Origin: Campanula takesimana
Taxonomy: Eukaryota; Streptophyta; Magnoliopsida; Asterales; Campanulaceae
Length of the DNA stretch: 64,000 bases
NCBI GenBank assembly: GCA_026119855.1
Contig: JAOWBW010000027.1
Span: 2,644,623 to 2,708,622 of the forward strand
Direction: 5' to 3'
This document shows, one piece after another, positions 9,232-20,971 of the stretch (positions are counted from its first letter, which is position 1; each line of letters starts with the position of its first letter). Made by a program: the position numbers and the translations under genes. The notes under the pieces are model-generated. The model was given only the letters and a program-made list of their open reading frames with translations, was not told the DNA's origin and did not search any database.

Positions 9232-12200
9232 ATGGATTCCTCACATATCTCCCCAACATTCTCCAAGTTCAATGATCATAGCATGAATTCCTCACAAAAT
9301 CCCTCAACAAGTTCTTATGAGCGTATTGACCTTGATATGATAGAATTTGTGCATGATGAAGAAGAAGGAATCTCACCAAATTCTCCTCCACATCAACATT
9401 CTCCAAGTTTCAATGATCCAAGCTTCTATGAAGTAAGTTCTTAATGTTTTGTTTGTTTGTATTGTGATCAAAATCAAAATTAAAATCCCATCTTGAATTA
9501 ATAATCCATCTTGAACTAAAAATCCAATCTTAATTAAAATCCAATCTTGACCTACACATGAGGTTTAGTTATACAATCTTCAAATACCATGAGAAATTGG
9601 ATATTTAGAACTGATGGTAATTACATCTCGTGTAATCACACGCGAGATGAATGTCGTGTGTAGGTATACACGACATTAATCTCGTGTAATCACACACGAG
9701 ATGAATGGCGTGTAGTATACACAAAATATACTTGATGTTTGAAACTGATGGTGCTGTGATTTGCAGGGTCCTTTCCGGATATCAGTGATGAATTCACGAC
9801 ATCAGAATTATTTCTAGATAGGGATGACGCTGAGAGTGGATGATCAGCGACATATTCTTCTCTCACCCATTAGCAATGAAGATGCTAAACTGTTTCCATA
9901 TGTTTGTACAAGGTGACTGCACTTACAACGCCAACTGCTATGGACTGTACTTCTTGCAGTTTGTAGTTTTACTTCCACCGGCATAATTTCATAATAGCGT
10001 ATGCGTTCCTCAAGTATCAGAGTGCGGATGATTACATATGGGCATTGGATCATTTGCACAGTCTGCTTACACCTCCCCGGTTGCCACAGTTTTGTCACTG
10101 ATCGTGAATTGGGTTCATCAGCGCTCTCCGTACAGTTTTTCCCGACACCGCACACTTTTGTGTCGGAGGCACATCGAAGTCAATGTTAGAAAGCATGGGT
10201 TTGAGTCATACAGGTAGCGCGGATTTGGCAGAATCATTCATGAGGAGTTTCAATTATGCAATCTCAGCCCCTACCTCCGGCGAATGGACGAACGTTGGCA
10301 AGGGCTTTGTGACCGTTTCAGATCTTATCCTCTATTATTGGATACCTCCGCGATACATAGATTACCCCATACTCTCAGAATATTCTGTCTATGCCACGGA
10401 TGTGTTACCTCACTTCGGGGACCCATACCACAAACAGACTGGGGTGAGCATAACGGTTGAAGAAGGCATTGGGGAGTGCTTCTTCTACTTTTGACACGTC
10501 TTCAAAAAGGCTCATAAGATCTTGGATATCCAACTAAAAAATATCAAACAGAGTATGAATAGATCAAAGACCAGAACTCCAATTGATTTGAGGACCGGTA
10601 TCTGTATCAGAACATATTGACTAAAGTGTCAACGGTAGCCTTGCGCAATATCAGACAAGAGCGGTCTCGTATTCAGAAAATCATTAGAAACCAGCGGGGT
10701 CGTAATGGGGGTAATGTCATCACTGAGGCTGCCTGCGGGTGTTACTACAGGCGAACACATGAACTTCCATGTAGTCACGAGATTGCCGGATAGAGGACTG
10801 TGGGGGACGGATTGAGTTGTCCTCGATTCATGATTTTTGGAAGAAGTTGGACATTGAAGTAGACAACCCTCCATCTGAGCCTTCAATAAATAAAGACAAT
10901 TTTCAAGCTATGTTGAATAAAGTTGAGCAAGCACCTGAACGGTAAGGATAAAGTTATTCAAAACGATGGAAGAAGGGCTTAATCACCATACGAGAGATGC
11001 TTACGAGCCAGATCATATTTCAAAGGCGAATAAACCCCGGACCGGAAGTTCCAGAGAACCGTCAGATTGGGAGCATACTAACAATTTTTTCGAGTCCCCG
11101 TCTACACCATCCTCGACTAGGAAAGGGTATAGATCTCATTCATATGTGGCTCACACTGTTGATTACTTCTTGATACGAGTTTGTTAATATTGTTGTTGAT
11201 TATGTGGTTTAAGTTATGTGTCTGCTCTTATAACCCAGTACAGATTTGATTTTTATGTTGATAGTATGAATGCTTCTCACTCTTTTCTTTGCCATATTTC
11301 AGGTCTATATCTGCATCATTGCATCAACCCAAGCTAGTTCGGAGTCCACGCACAAACGGAAATCATCTTCAGAACCACAACATCTAACCCCTCCTTGTAC
11401 TCCTACGTCTCATCCACCACTGGCTGCTTCCGTCGTGGGAGAGGACGGGGTCGAGGGCGAGTTGAGGACGAGGACGAGGACGAGGACGGATCAGGTCAGG
11501 GTCGTGGAGAGGGATATGGCACCCCAATCACCTAGTATATACAGCACTCCGTATATGACGTCTTTTCCGCCTTTCATTATCCCATTTATTGGAGGCATCA
11601 CAGATGGGCATCTGATGGACATTGTGGCTATAGAGCCGTAGCATCACAGATATACGGAGATGAGGAGATGTGGGCTCGAGTGCGCACAGAATGTTACAAT
11701 GAGGTGCATGCTCGCCAAGACCTTTATCGAAGAGTTCTGACTTGGATAGATTAAAAGAACTCTTACGTAGGATTGCTATTTATGTCGCGGCCGACACCGG
11801 ACAATACTTACTGGATGGACCTCCCAGATCTTGGACACATCATTGCCACGAGGTATAATGTGGCGTTCATTTCGTACGCGGCTAGCGGTGGCAACTTATG
11901 CCTTCCAGTGACTGTACCAGCAGGAGTAGGACCACCGATAAAACACAGTTGTGTTGGGACAAGTGACAAACCATTTTATATTGGTATGATACTTTAATTC
12001 GTTAAATTTAACAATATTACTTAATTCGTTATACTTAACTGGTCTCATCTATATTAGTTATATTTAATTGTGTTACTTAAATTCGTGTATTTTTGTATTT
12101 AACTGTGTTACTTTTGCAGTTGCACATGTCAGGCAATGATTGCCCAATACCACCACCACCGAACACTTGGAGGGAAAACTGTGATCCAAGCGCAAGTCAA

Positions 12201-12293
12201 CTGATCCTCCAATACCGAGATAGGATAGCAGTATTCAATGAACTCTATGATCAGGATAACGATGCAAGAAGAGAAAGATTACGTAGGGAATAG
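9232..12293 (+). pseudogene. Mutator-like (MULE) transposase with OTU protease domain, broken
   Basis: Exon 1 (9232-9442) encodes a Ser/Asn-rich start and ends at a donor (gaagtaag). An intron to about 9765 contains hairpin repeats. From there MULE/FAR1-type transposase words occur in shifting frames: ADDYIWALDHLHSLLTPP and VTDRELGSS (10035-10130), RRHIEVNV (10160-10190), DVLPHFGDPY (10415-10440), then VSTVALRNIRQERS and CGCYYRRTHELPCSHEIAG (10628-10795), the SWIM-like end of such transposases. At 11604-11755 comes an OTU-type cysteine-protease start, DGHCGYRAVASQIYGDEEMW, with Asp and Cys in place. Its later part (LPDLGHIIATRYNVAFISYA) is at 11820-11885. A last exon after a cttttgcag acceptor encodes CPIPPPPNTWRENCDPSAS to TAG at 12291-12293. 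Many stops and frameshifts make it inactive. MULEs carrying OTU domains are known in plants. Confidence 0.8.
9615..9715. repeat. acacgagat hairpin repeats inside the MULE intron
   Basis: Alternating catctcgtgtaatcacac and cacgagatgaatg words in both orientations form a cluster of short inverted repeats within intron 1 of the MULE gene. Same family as at 9033, 27957, 28646 and 29338. Confidence 0.8.
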
Positions 12294-12366
12294 TATATGT
12301 GCAATGGTTTTTGAATTATCAAGTTTGTATGAATTATCAAATTTGGCGATAGTATATGTGTAATGG

Positions 12367-12568
12367 TGTGATATCCCCATCCCACATCGGAAATATGTGG
12401 GAATTAAGTGTTCTATATAGAAGGCCCATACGCTCCTACTAAGCATCAAATCATCCATAGACTTTTGGAGCCTGTGATGGGCTGTGGTTGACCCAATTGA
12501 GAGATGCTTGGTGGGCTAGTGTGTGGTACCTATGTGGCGGGTCGGGCTTGCGGGCTCGGGTCGTTACA
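12367..12568 (+). repeat. Left LTR of the TRIM-type element
   Basis: Starts tgtgatatccccatcccaca and ends gggtcgttaca, immediately followed by aa and the PBS word tggtatcagagc at 12571-12582. A tctatataga TATA-like word lies near 12410. Confidence 0.9.
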
Positions 12569-13380
12569 AATGGTATCAGAGCCCCCCTGGTTTAAGATTA
12601 CTTGGGAGACTCAGAATTAGAAGTTAAGACTATTGGGAGAAGTAGTACTTAACTATTGTGGGCTTTAGAACTCTGATAAGAACAAAGTACTTTTGGGAAG
12701 CACTAATGAAGGGAAGCTGCTATTTAGGGAAACTTTCCATTTTAGGAAACTTTCTAAGTTAGGAAACTTTCTAAGTTAGGAAACTTTCCTTTTATAGAAA
12801 TTTGCTATTTTAGGAAAGAACCTAAATGGAGGTTCTAATGAAGATGAGTATGTACTTGAGTGTGGCTTGAATGAGTGATATTTTTTTTTTTTTAAGAATG
12901 AATTACCTATGGGATATATGTGATTTTAATAGTTGTGTGTTTACATTGTAGATCATGGATGGACTGAAGACTATGTTTAGTTCAGTTAAAGAAATAAAGT
13001 TATTTTAAGGTTAAGTTATTCTTGTCATGTGATTCTTTAAGTTAAACTATGTTTGAATAACTTGTGAATGCGTTAAATTATAGTAATCAGTTCTGTGGGG
13101 ACGGCCTATAAAAGTATAAAATTCGTTTGAGTACAGCGACTAATACAGTTAAAAGACCTAAAGTAAGGTCGATGCAGTGAAAGGTCTAAAGTAAGACCGA
13201 TATATACATATAAGTATGTACGTGAAGTTAGTATGAGACCAAGTTAAGTATAGACTCTCGATGAAATAGTAAATTGTGAGGTCAAGTAACCGACCTAGTT
13301 AAATCACTTGTCATTAATATGTAAAACCCGTTTCGTGGTGGGTCATCAATCAGTTATAATTCAATCTTTCTTAACTTCAG
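12569..13380 (+). other. Leader (5' UTR) of the gypsy element
   Basis: Non-coding AT-rich leader between PBS and gag. It contains small internal repeats: aggaaactttctaagtt twice near 12735-12790, and an about 35-base unit with cctaaagtaaggtcga / tctaaagtaagaccga near 13155-13205. No gene is seen. Confidence 0.6.
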
Positions 13381-13929
13381 ATGTCTGGAAGAGGAAGAGG
13401 AAACCGTGGCAACGCTCGCAACGCCGGGAAACCAGGGCAATGTTGATCCGAACATGGCGAACCTCTGCAAACGCTGAACCAGACCGTGGCTGGAATCGGA
13501 CAAGTGGTGAACCAACTAGCACAACCTCAAAACCAACCTCAGCAGGTACCAATGAGAGACCCGCTGGAATGTTTCAAAGGAGAAAGCCGCACACTTTCTC
13601 CGGTACCTCAAAGGAGAAGCGGGGACTGGGTTGTAAGGATATGGAACACATTTTTGAGACTTTGGAATGTACCACAGAGCAGAAGGTAGTTTTTGCAACA
13701 TTTATGCTTAGGAGTGCGGCTCGCACTTGGTGGGGATGCAGAAAAGAGAGCAGCTTTGGCTAGGGTGAAGGAAAATTTTCACTGGGAAAGGTTTAAGTAG
13801 TATTCAATGAGAAAACTACCACTACCCGGCTAGTGTTCGTCACGCCAGAGTGGCAGAGTTTCTGACTTAAACACAAGGTGACAAGACGGTGGACAGTAAA
13901 GTGAAAGGTTCACAGATCTGCTGGAATTT
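13381..13929 (+). pseudogene. Gag, N-terminal half, of the gypsy element
   Basis: Starts ATG at 13381 (MSGRGRGNRGNARNAGKPG). Words of a Ty3/gypsy gag follow in alternating frames: VAGIGQVVNQLAQPQNQP, DPLECFKGE, KDMEHIFETLECTTEQKV, FATFMLRSAARTWW, ALARVKENFHWERF. Frameshifts occur near 13430, 13590 and 13740. The copia element interrupts it in a codon run ending LLEFAPV; the reading resumes at 22445 with TFFDNEEQKARKFEAGL, so the gag core was continuous before insertion. Confidence 0.8.
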
Positions 13930-13934
13930 GCACC

Positions 13935-15413
13935 TGTTGGTAGTGGTGCCCTAGGCACGTTTAATAAACGTTGTAATTGTTATCATTTATTTCATATCAA
14001 TAAAGAGATGTTTTGATTATTATTATTGTTCATGTTTACTTATAATAATCTCCGTCCCTAGTACTTGTTAAGCACTAGTATAAAAGCTAAATGATCATGC
14101 GATGATCATGTTAGATTTATGGGTACTTGTTTGAAACAAGGTACTGGACATGACCCGCTGTATGAGATTTATGTCATGGTCTATGTCGAACATATATCTC
14201 ATATTAGTTATTTATTTGAATCCTTAGACATGAAGTTATTATAGTCTTCCACTTGATGAACATTATGTTTGACATATTCAAACGCTACTTTAACCGGGAA
14301 GTTATAAAGGGTATGATTGGCATAATCGGATTCACGTAGGGAAGAATAATAAGCTAAGTGGATTTGTCCCTCTTCGGAGAGATGTCAAGCTTGGGCCTCT
14401 CGTAGGAATGGTGTTGATGAAATGTTCGGCCGGACTCAAATGAATTGATTGGATCAATGGCATTTGGATTATCAAGATATTCGGAATCGAGAAAGTATTG
14501 AACAAAACAAGTTGACTGTTTGACCATGACTTGTGTTCAATGACATCGTGGACAAAGGGATTATGACATATTCTAAAAGAATGCGAACTTGTATCTAGTT
14601 ATACTATTTGGGTAGGTATGACGGTTTGCTAGAACCTAATCATATCTTATGGTTTCATGTTTGAACCCATTGCCAACTTAGTATAATCCTAGAGGGTCAC
14701 ACACAATAGAACGAATCTTTAAAAGGACTAAATTGGAATTTTGGAAATTCTGGACATTCTGGGGAAGTGGGCGACCGCACAGTGTGGACTGGGCGGCCGC
14801 ACACTTAGCTCAGATTTGTACCAGTTTGTTTCAGATAAATGTGCGACCGCACAGTGTTTCTGGGCGGCCGCCAGTACTGTCGGCTGGCACTTCCTAATTC
14901 GATTTGGAATGTCTTTTGACACAAGATTCCTATTTGGAATAGGTCTTGCTTGTGTATAAAAAGATGAGTTCGGCCAGAACTTCAGTGATAGCCTTTGTGA
15001 GTCTCCAAAGAGTTTGAGAGAGGTTTTACTTTGTTCTAAGACATCTTGGTCAAAGAACAAAATAATACACAAGAGAGAAAATTCCATATAGTTCAAATTC
15101 ATTGTGAAAACGTGTTTCACAATTTGGTCTAGCAACCAAGATCAAAGAAGTTCCTTTGATATTCGTTCGAAGTGTGGATACCGCTAGAGGTGAAAATCAT
15201 CATCTTCAAAGTTCGTGTTCAAGCTTTGTGATCGTGATCAAGTCTTCAAATCTCCACCAAAGACCAAGAGAAAATTTAATAGCCATCAAGGTTAGTTTAT
15301 TCCTTTATTCATTATGTTGTATCTGATTTAATCATATGAACGGATCTATGGGCTTTGGGTTTCAAAATTTTAAATGCTAAATTCCGCTGCGCATGTTTGA
15401 TCGAAACCCAACA
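13935..15413 (+). repeat. 5' LTR of the copia element (1,479 bp)
   Basis: Starts tgttggtagtgg and ends gaaacccaaca. A promoter-like tgtgtataaaaagatgag (TATA) lies at about 14950. Three or four copies of a gggcg(g/a)ccgcaca motif lie at 14766-14875, upstream of the TATA box, hence probably in U3 as promoter elements. Confidence 0.93.
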
Positions 15414-16999
15414 GTGGTATCAGAGCCCCGTTCATGTTGATTATTCAATACCTAGATCATGTTATGTGTATATAAATTGTTTATGTGCCTTGCATGATGT
15501 GAATATTGGAATATATGACGTTTATGTGTTATGTGATTTTATGTGGTTTATTGTTTTGCAACTTTAATCGCACGATTCAATCGCAATAAATAAATTATGA
15601 TGGATTCAGAATTGTTGATTATTAATTTTTGATTGGATCAAAGTTTTAATAATCGGGGAAAAACGATTTTGAGACAAAATTTTCGAACTTGAAAATTCTG
15701 CACCTTCTGATGGCCATGGGCGCGAAAGACAGAGTTCTGGGCGGCCGCACATTTTTTGGGCGACCGCACAGATCTTTTTGGGCGGCCGCACAAAGGGATC
15801 AGAAGGTCTGATTTTGGTCAAAAACAGAATCTGGAATTTTTCAAAAAAATCTACAAAACCAGTAACAGAACCAGTCCAGACTTACTGATCTGGAATGGGT
15901 TTTTGGTAGTTGGTTTGTGTGTGGATTTTGGGTTTGATTTCCTATTTGTTTTAGTCTTGTGATTCCTAGATTGGTTCAAGTTTTGGATGGCTAATCTGCG
16001 TTCATCGAGATTGTTTTTCCTAAAATTGATCGCATTCAAAGTTTCAAAGATAAAACGAAGTTAGAATTATGAAGAGTTCATAATTGCTAAAATTGAGAAA
16101 CAAAGTTCTTGATTCAAAGTTTGGAAATCCATGTGGAATTGTGAATGCAATTGGCCTACGTTCATCGAGACCATCTATTGCTTAGTTTCGGCCACATGGA
16201 CTACTTTCTTGGTTTCTTGAATTAGTGCGGGATTGTGGTTGCCTAATGGCTTAGTTCGACCGCACTTCTTGTTGTCTCGATTTGGAGATAATAACCAAGT
16301 TGAAATAGTCTCATCCTCATATTATAGAGAAACTAATGACACATAAATATCATGCTTAAATTAATGAGATTAATTTAGTGGCTAAACTTGATGTGTAACA
16401 TGTTTATATTATGTGCTCATAAATGTGTTATATGCTATATGTGATGAACCTTCAAATAAAGTTTTAAGTCCTTCTTTGCCATACCATGATTAAAACACTT
16501 GTTTATGCATGGGTAATCTGATGTGGGTTCGCCTCCGCGAGGTGCATTAATCTTATTCATGTATGAGCAAGATGAGTTTATTAATTTAATGTGGGCTTGC
16601 CTCCGCAAGTGTGCATTAAATTGAATGGTTCCTATACGTTTGAAATGGTTGGACTTAATTAGGCGTCAAAACAGTTTGGGCCTAGGCAAAAGATGAGATT
16701 AAACATGTTTTTTTTTTTGAAATTGGATTTCTCAAAGAATCTCATAAAGGATCTAAGAATCATATGGGATATGATTGACATGATTGTCTACCTAATTAAT
16801 TTATTTTGAGCGGTCCGCCTCCGTGGACTCAAAAGTTAAATTAAAGTTGGATCTTAGCCCAATTAAATTATATTATACATTGGATGTATATGAAGGTTAT
16901 ATAATTTAGTGGGAGTATTTGTTTGAAAATACATTATTTATCTCTTTAATGAAAACCGGTACTTATTAAATTTTGGAAATTTTTGCATATTTGTAGATA
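15414..16999 (+). other. PBS and leader of the copia element
   Basis: Begins with the PBS tggtatcagagc (15415-15426). The long leader holds no ORF of note. It repeats the LTR motif gggcggccgcac at about 15739-15795 (three copies with gggcgaccgcac). It also repeats a phrase like gtgggttcgcctccgcgagg, seen near 16525, 16593 and 16810. Confidence 0.6.
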
Positions 17000-17889
17000 A
17001 TGACTAATAACACTCAATCAATGTCGTTACGATCGATCCTTGAGAAGGATAAGCTCGAAGAGAATGGTACTAACTTTATGGATTGGATCCGTAGCATAAG
17101 AATGTTCTTAGGCAAGAAGATAAGTTGTACATTCTCGATGGGCCTCTCCCCGCTGAACCACCGCCTACTGCCCCTAGGGTAGAAAGAGACAATTACAAGA
17201 AACATCGTAATGATTCTAGAGATGTAAGTTGTCTCATGCTTGCTGCTATGTGTTCAAAACTCCAACAAATTTTGGAACATTTGGAAGCCTATGAGATAGG
17301 CGTGGAGTTAAGAACCATGTTTCAAGAGCAAGCTAGGCAAGAGAGGTACAAGACCATTGTTGCATTCACTACTTGTAAAATGAATGAAGGGCAACAAGTG
17401 AGTCCTCACTTTCTTAAAATGAAAGGTTATGTAGAGCACCTTGAGAAACTTGGCTATCCAATCCCATTGGAGCTAGCCACGGATCTCATTCTTAATTCAT
17501 TGCCTAAAAGTTATAATCAGTTTGTAATGAATTATAACATGCATGGAATGGATAAGAATCTCTCTGAGTTGCATGGGATGCTCAAAACTGCAGAGATGAA
17601 AATTGTGGAGAAAGGTTCTCCCGTGCTCTTGGTTCATGATGGGAAGAAGGCTAATGCCAAAGGAAAGGGTAAGAAAGTTGTCAAACACAAAATAAGCAAG
17701 GCAAAGGTTGCCAAGGCTTCTGAGGCAAAACCCGATTCACAAAAGGATGCAATCTGTTTCCATTGTCAAGAAATTGGTCATTGGAAACGTAATTGCAAGG
17801 CTTTTTTGGAAGAGCAAAAGAAGAAGAAACAACAAGGCTGCGTCGACTTCAGGTATCTATATGATAGATATTCTCCTTTCTACCACTGA
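17000..17889 (+). pseudogene. Copia gag
   Basis: ATG at 17000 starts MTNNTQSMSLRSILEKDKL with LEENGTNFMDWIRSIRMFLG, the usual copia gag N-terminus. A frameshift near 17120 moves reading to the frame of 17125-17889. That frame carries the gag core (DVSCLMLAAMCSKLQQILEH, YEIGVELRTMFQEQARQERY) and a CCHC zinc knuckle CFHCQEIGHWKRNC at about 17755-17797, which binds genomic RNA. A second frameshift at about 17830 breaks the join to protease. The product would package RNA in cytoplasmic virus-like particles if intact. Confidence 0.88.
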
Positions 17890-19233
17890 TTCTTGGGTAT
17901 TGGATACCGGATGTGGTTCTCACATTTGTCTAAATGTGCAGGGACTAAAGAATAGGAGACTGCTTAAAGAAGGTGAAGTAGATCTACGTGTGGGGAATGG
18001 AGCAAGAGTTGTTGCATTAGCCGTAGGGACTTATGAAGTCACTTTACCTTCCGGATTAATTCTTGTTTTGAACAATTGTTATTATGTTCCGGATTTAAGC
18101 AGAAATATTATTTCAATTTCTTGTTTGGATAATGAAGGTTTTAAATTTCTTATTGAGAATAAGAAATTTTCTATTTATTTAAATGATGTGCTTTATGGTA
18201 TTGCTAATTCATTTAATGGCCTTTATATCTTGGATGTCAAGAATGAAAATAATGACAATGTCTATCATGTAAATAAGAAATCTAAACCTAATGATGTAAA
18301 TCATGCCTATTTATGGCATTGCGTCTTGGTCATATTAATGAGAAGCGTATCTCAAAACTCCATGGGGACGGACTTTTAGGTTCATGTGACCTCGAGTCAT
18401 ATGATACTTGTGAGTCGTGTCTTCTTGGAAAAATGACTAAGACACCTTTTACCAAGTTGGGTGAAAGGGCAAGCGACTTATTGGGGTTGATACATTCCGA
18501 TGTATGCGGACCATTAAGTAGCAATGCTAGGGGAGGATTTCAATACTTCATAACCTTCACTGATGATTATAGCAGATTTGGGTATGTTTACCTAATGAAA
18601 CATAAAAGTGAAGCATTTGAGATATTTAGAATATTTCAAAATGAAGTAGAAAAACAACTTGGCAAAAGTATAAAATCACTTCGATCAGATCGAGGTGGAG
18701 AATACTTAAGTCAAGAATTTGATGATCATCTAAAGAATTGTGGAATAGTTTCACAATTGACTCCACCTGGAACACCACAATGGAATGGTGTATCCGAGAG
18801 GAGGAATCGGACTTTGTTTGACATGGTTCGATCAATGATGAGTCAAGTTGATCTTCCAATATCCTTTTGGGGTTACGCCCTAGAAACCGCTGCTTTCACA
18901 CTAAATCGTGTTCCAACTAAATCGGTTCAAAAGACTCCATATGAGATGTGGAGCGGAAAGAAGCCTTGTCTATCTTTCATGAAGATTTGGGGTTGTGAAG
19001 CTTTTGTCAAAAGACTTGTCTCAGACAAACTTGCACACAAATCTGATAAATGTATTTTCGTGGGATATCCTAAGGAAACTAGAGGATATTACTTTTACAA
19101 CCGTGAGGACAACAAAGTGTTTGTTGCCCGAACTGGTGTCTTTCTAGAGAAAGAGTTTCTCTCCAAAGAAATCAGTGGGAGTAAAATAAATCTTGAAGAA
19201 ATTCGAGACCCAGAAAATAACATTGAACAATAG
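17830..19233 (+). pseudogene. Copia protease and integrase
   Basis: The protease active site reads WVLDTGCGSHIC (about 17893-17928). The integrase zinc region is split by a frame change near 18313: the frame of 17708-18379 ends HAYLWHC and that of 18313-19233 resumes LRLGHINEKRISKLHGDGLL with CESCLLGKM. The catalytic core has LIHSDVCGPL, SLRSDRGGEY and WNGVSERRNRTL, giving D, D and E. GKKPCLSFMKIWGCEAFVK and a GYPKETRGYYFY end follow. The frame stops at 19231-19233, before the RT frame. Confidence 0.9.
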
Positions 19234-20971
19234 TGGAACAAGAACAAGAACCACAAGGAGTTGTGGAAGCTGTTCAAAATACACAAGCAACTCACAGATC
19301 TAGTAGGTTACGATCCGAGCCCGAGAGATATGGATTTCTCGTAACGGATAGTAATGAGGTAGAAATCATTGATAATGATGAACCGTCAACCTACCAAGAG
19401 GCGATGTCTTCTCTTGATTCGGACAAGTGGCTTGGAGCCATGGAATCCGAATTGCAATCCATGCAAGACAATCAAGTTTGGAATTTGATTGATGCGCCCG
19501 AAGGTGTAAAAACCATAGGATGCAAATGGGTCTTCAAGAAGAAGACTGACATGGATGGGAAGGTGCATACTTACAAAGCTAGGCTTGTAGCGAAAGGTTA
19601 TAGGCAAGTTCATGGTATTGACTATGATGAGACCTTTTCACCCGTATAAGAATTTTGCTTGCCATTGCCGCATATCATGCCTATGAAATATGGCAGATGG
19701 ACGTCAAAACCGCTTTCCTGAATGGAAAACTCCAAGAGGATGTGTATATGACACAACCAGAAGGTTTTGAACAAGATTCTAAGGTATGCAAGTTGCAGAG
19801 ATCCATCTATGGATTGAAGCAAGCTTCTAGGAGTTGGAATCTCCGTTTTGATGAATCGGTAAAAGAGTTTGGTTTCATCAAGAACGAAGATGAGCCTTGT
19901 GTATACAAGAAGATTAGTGGCAGCATAGTGCTATTCCTTGTTTTATACGTGGATGACATATTGCTCATTGGAAACGACATTCCTACACTTCAGTCTGTGA
20001 AGACTTGGTTAGGAAAGTGTTTTGCAATGAAAGATATGGGTGAAGCCGCATATATTCTTGGCATTAAGATCTATAGAGATAGATCAAGGAGGATACTTGG
20101 TTTAAGCCAAAGTACATACATTGACAAGGTCATTAGAAGATTTCGTATGAAAAATTCTAAGAGAGGCACCTTGCCCGTGTTACATGGAGTTTCTCTAAGC
20201 AAGACTCAATGTCCTAAGACAAACGATGAGCGTGAGAAAATGAATGATGTTCCATATGCTTCAGCAATTGGGTCCATCATGTATGCCATGATTTGTACTA
20301 GGCCGGATGTATCTTATGCTTTTAGCATGACAAGTAGATACCAATCTGACCCTGGCGAAAATCACTGGATAGCTGTAAAAGCGATTCTTAAGTACTTGAG
20401 AAGAACTAAAGACTCGTTCTTGGTCTATGGAGGAATGGAAGATGATCTCGTTGTAAATGCTTACACGGATGCAAGCTTCCAAACCGACAAAGATGATAGC
20501 CGATCGCAATCGGGTTTTGTGTTTATGTTAAATGGTGGAGCTGTAAGCTGGAAGAGTTCCAAGCAAAGTACAACCGCTGATTCTACAACAGAAGCTGAGT
20601 ATATTGCTGCATCGGATGCTGCAAAGGAAGCTGTTTGGATTAAGAAGTTCATAACTGAACTTGAAGTGGTCCCTAGTATTGCTAATCTAATAGACCTTTA
20701 TTGCGATAATAATGGTGCTATTGCTCAAGCAAAGGAACCAAGAGCACATCAGAAATCCAAACACATACTTAGGCGTTTTCATATCATTCGAGAGATCGTT
20801 GATAGGGGAGACGTAAATATATGCAGAGTACCTACTGATGACAATGTTGCGGACCCGCTAACAAAGGAATTCCACAAGCTAAACATGATGGTCATGTTAG
20901 GTCCATGGGTATTAGATACATGGGAGATTGGGCCTAGGGCAAGTGGGAGATTGTTGGTAGTGGTGCCCTAG
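19233..20971 (+). pseudogene. Copia reverse transcriptase and RNase H
   Basis: 19233-19649 contains the RT start (CKWVFKKKTDMDGKVHTYKA, KGYRQVHGIDYDETFSPV) and stops. 19655-20971 continues with IWQMDVKTAFLNGKLQED, the polymerase box LYVDDILLIGN at about 19944, and YGLKQASRSW. The RNase H part has AYTDASFQTDKDD, SWKSSKQSTTADSTTEAEYI and DNNGAIAQAKEP. About five codons expected after FSPV are missing at 19649-19655, an apparent small deletion. The last codons run into the 3' LTR. Confidence 0.92.

Noticed and set aside
18330..19295. Minus-strand frames within the copia integrase
   Set aside because: Antisense shadows of a recognisable integrase; no domain of their own.
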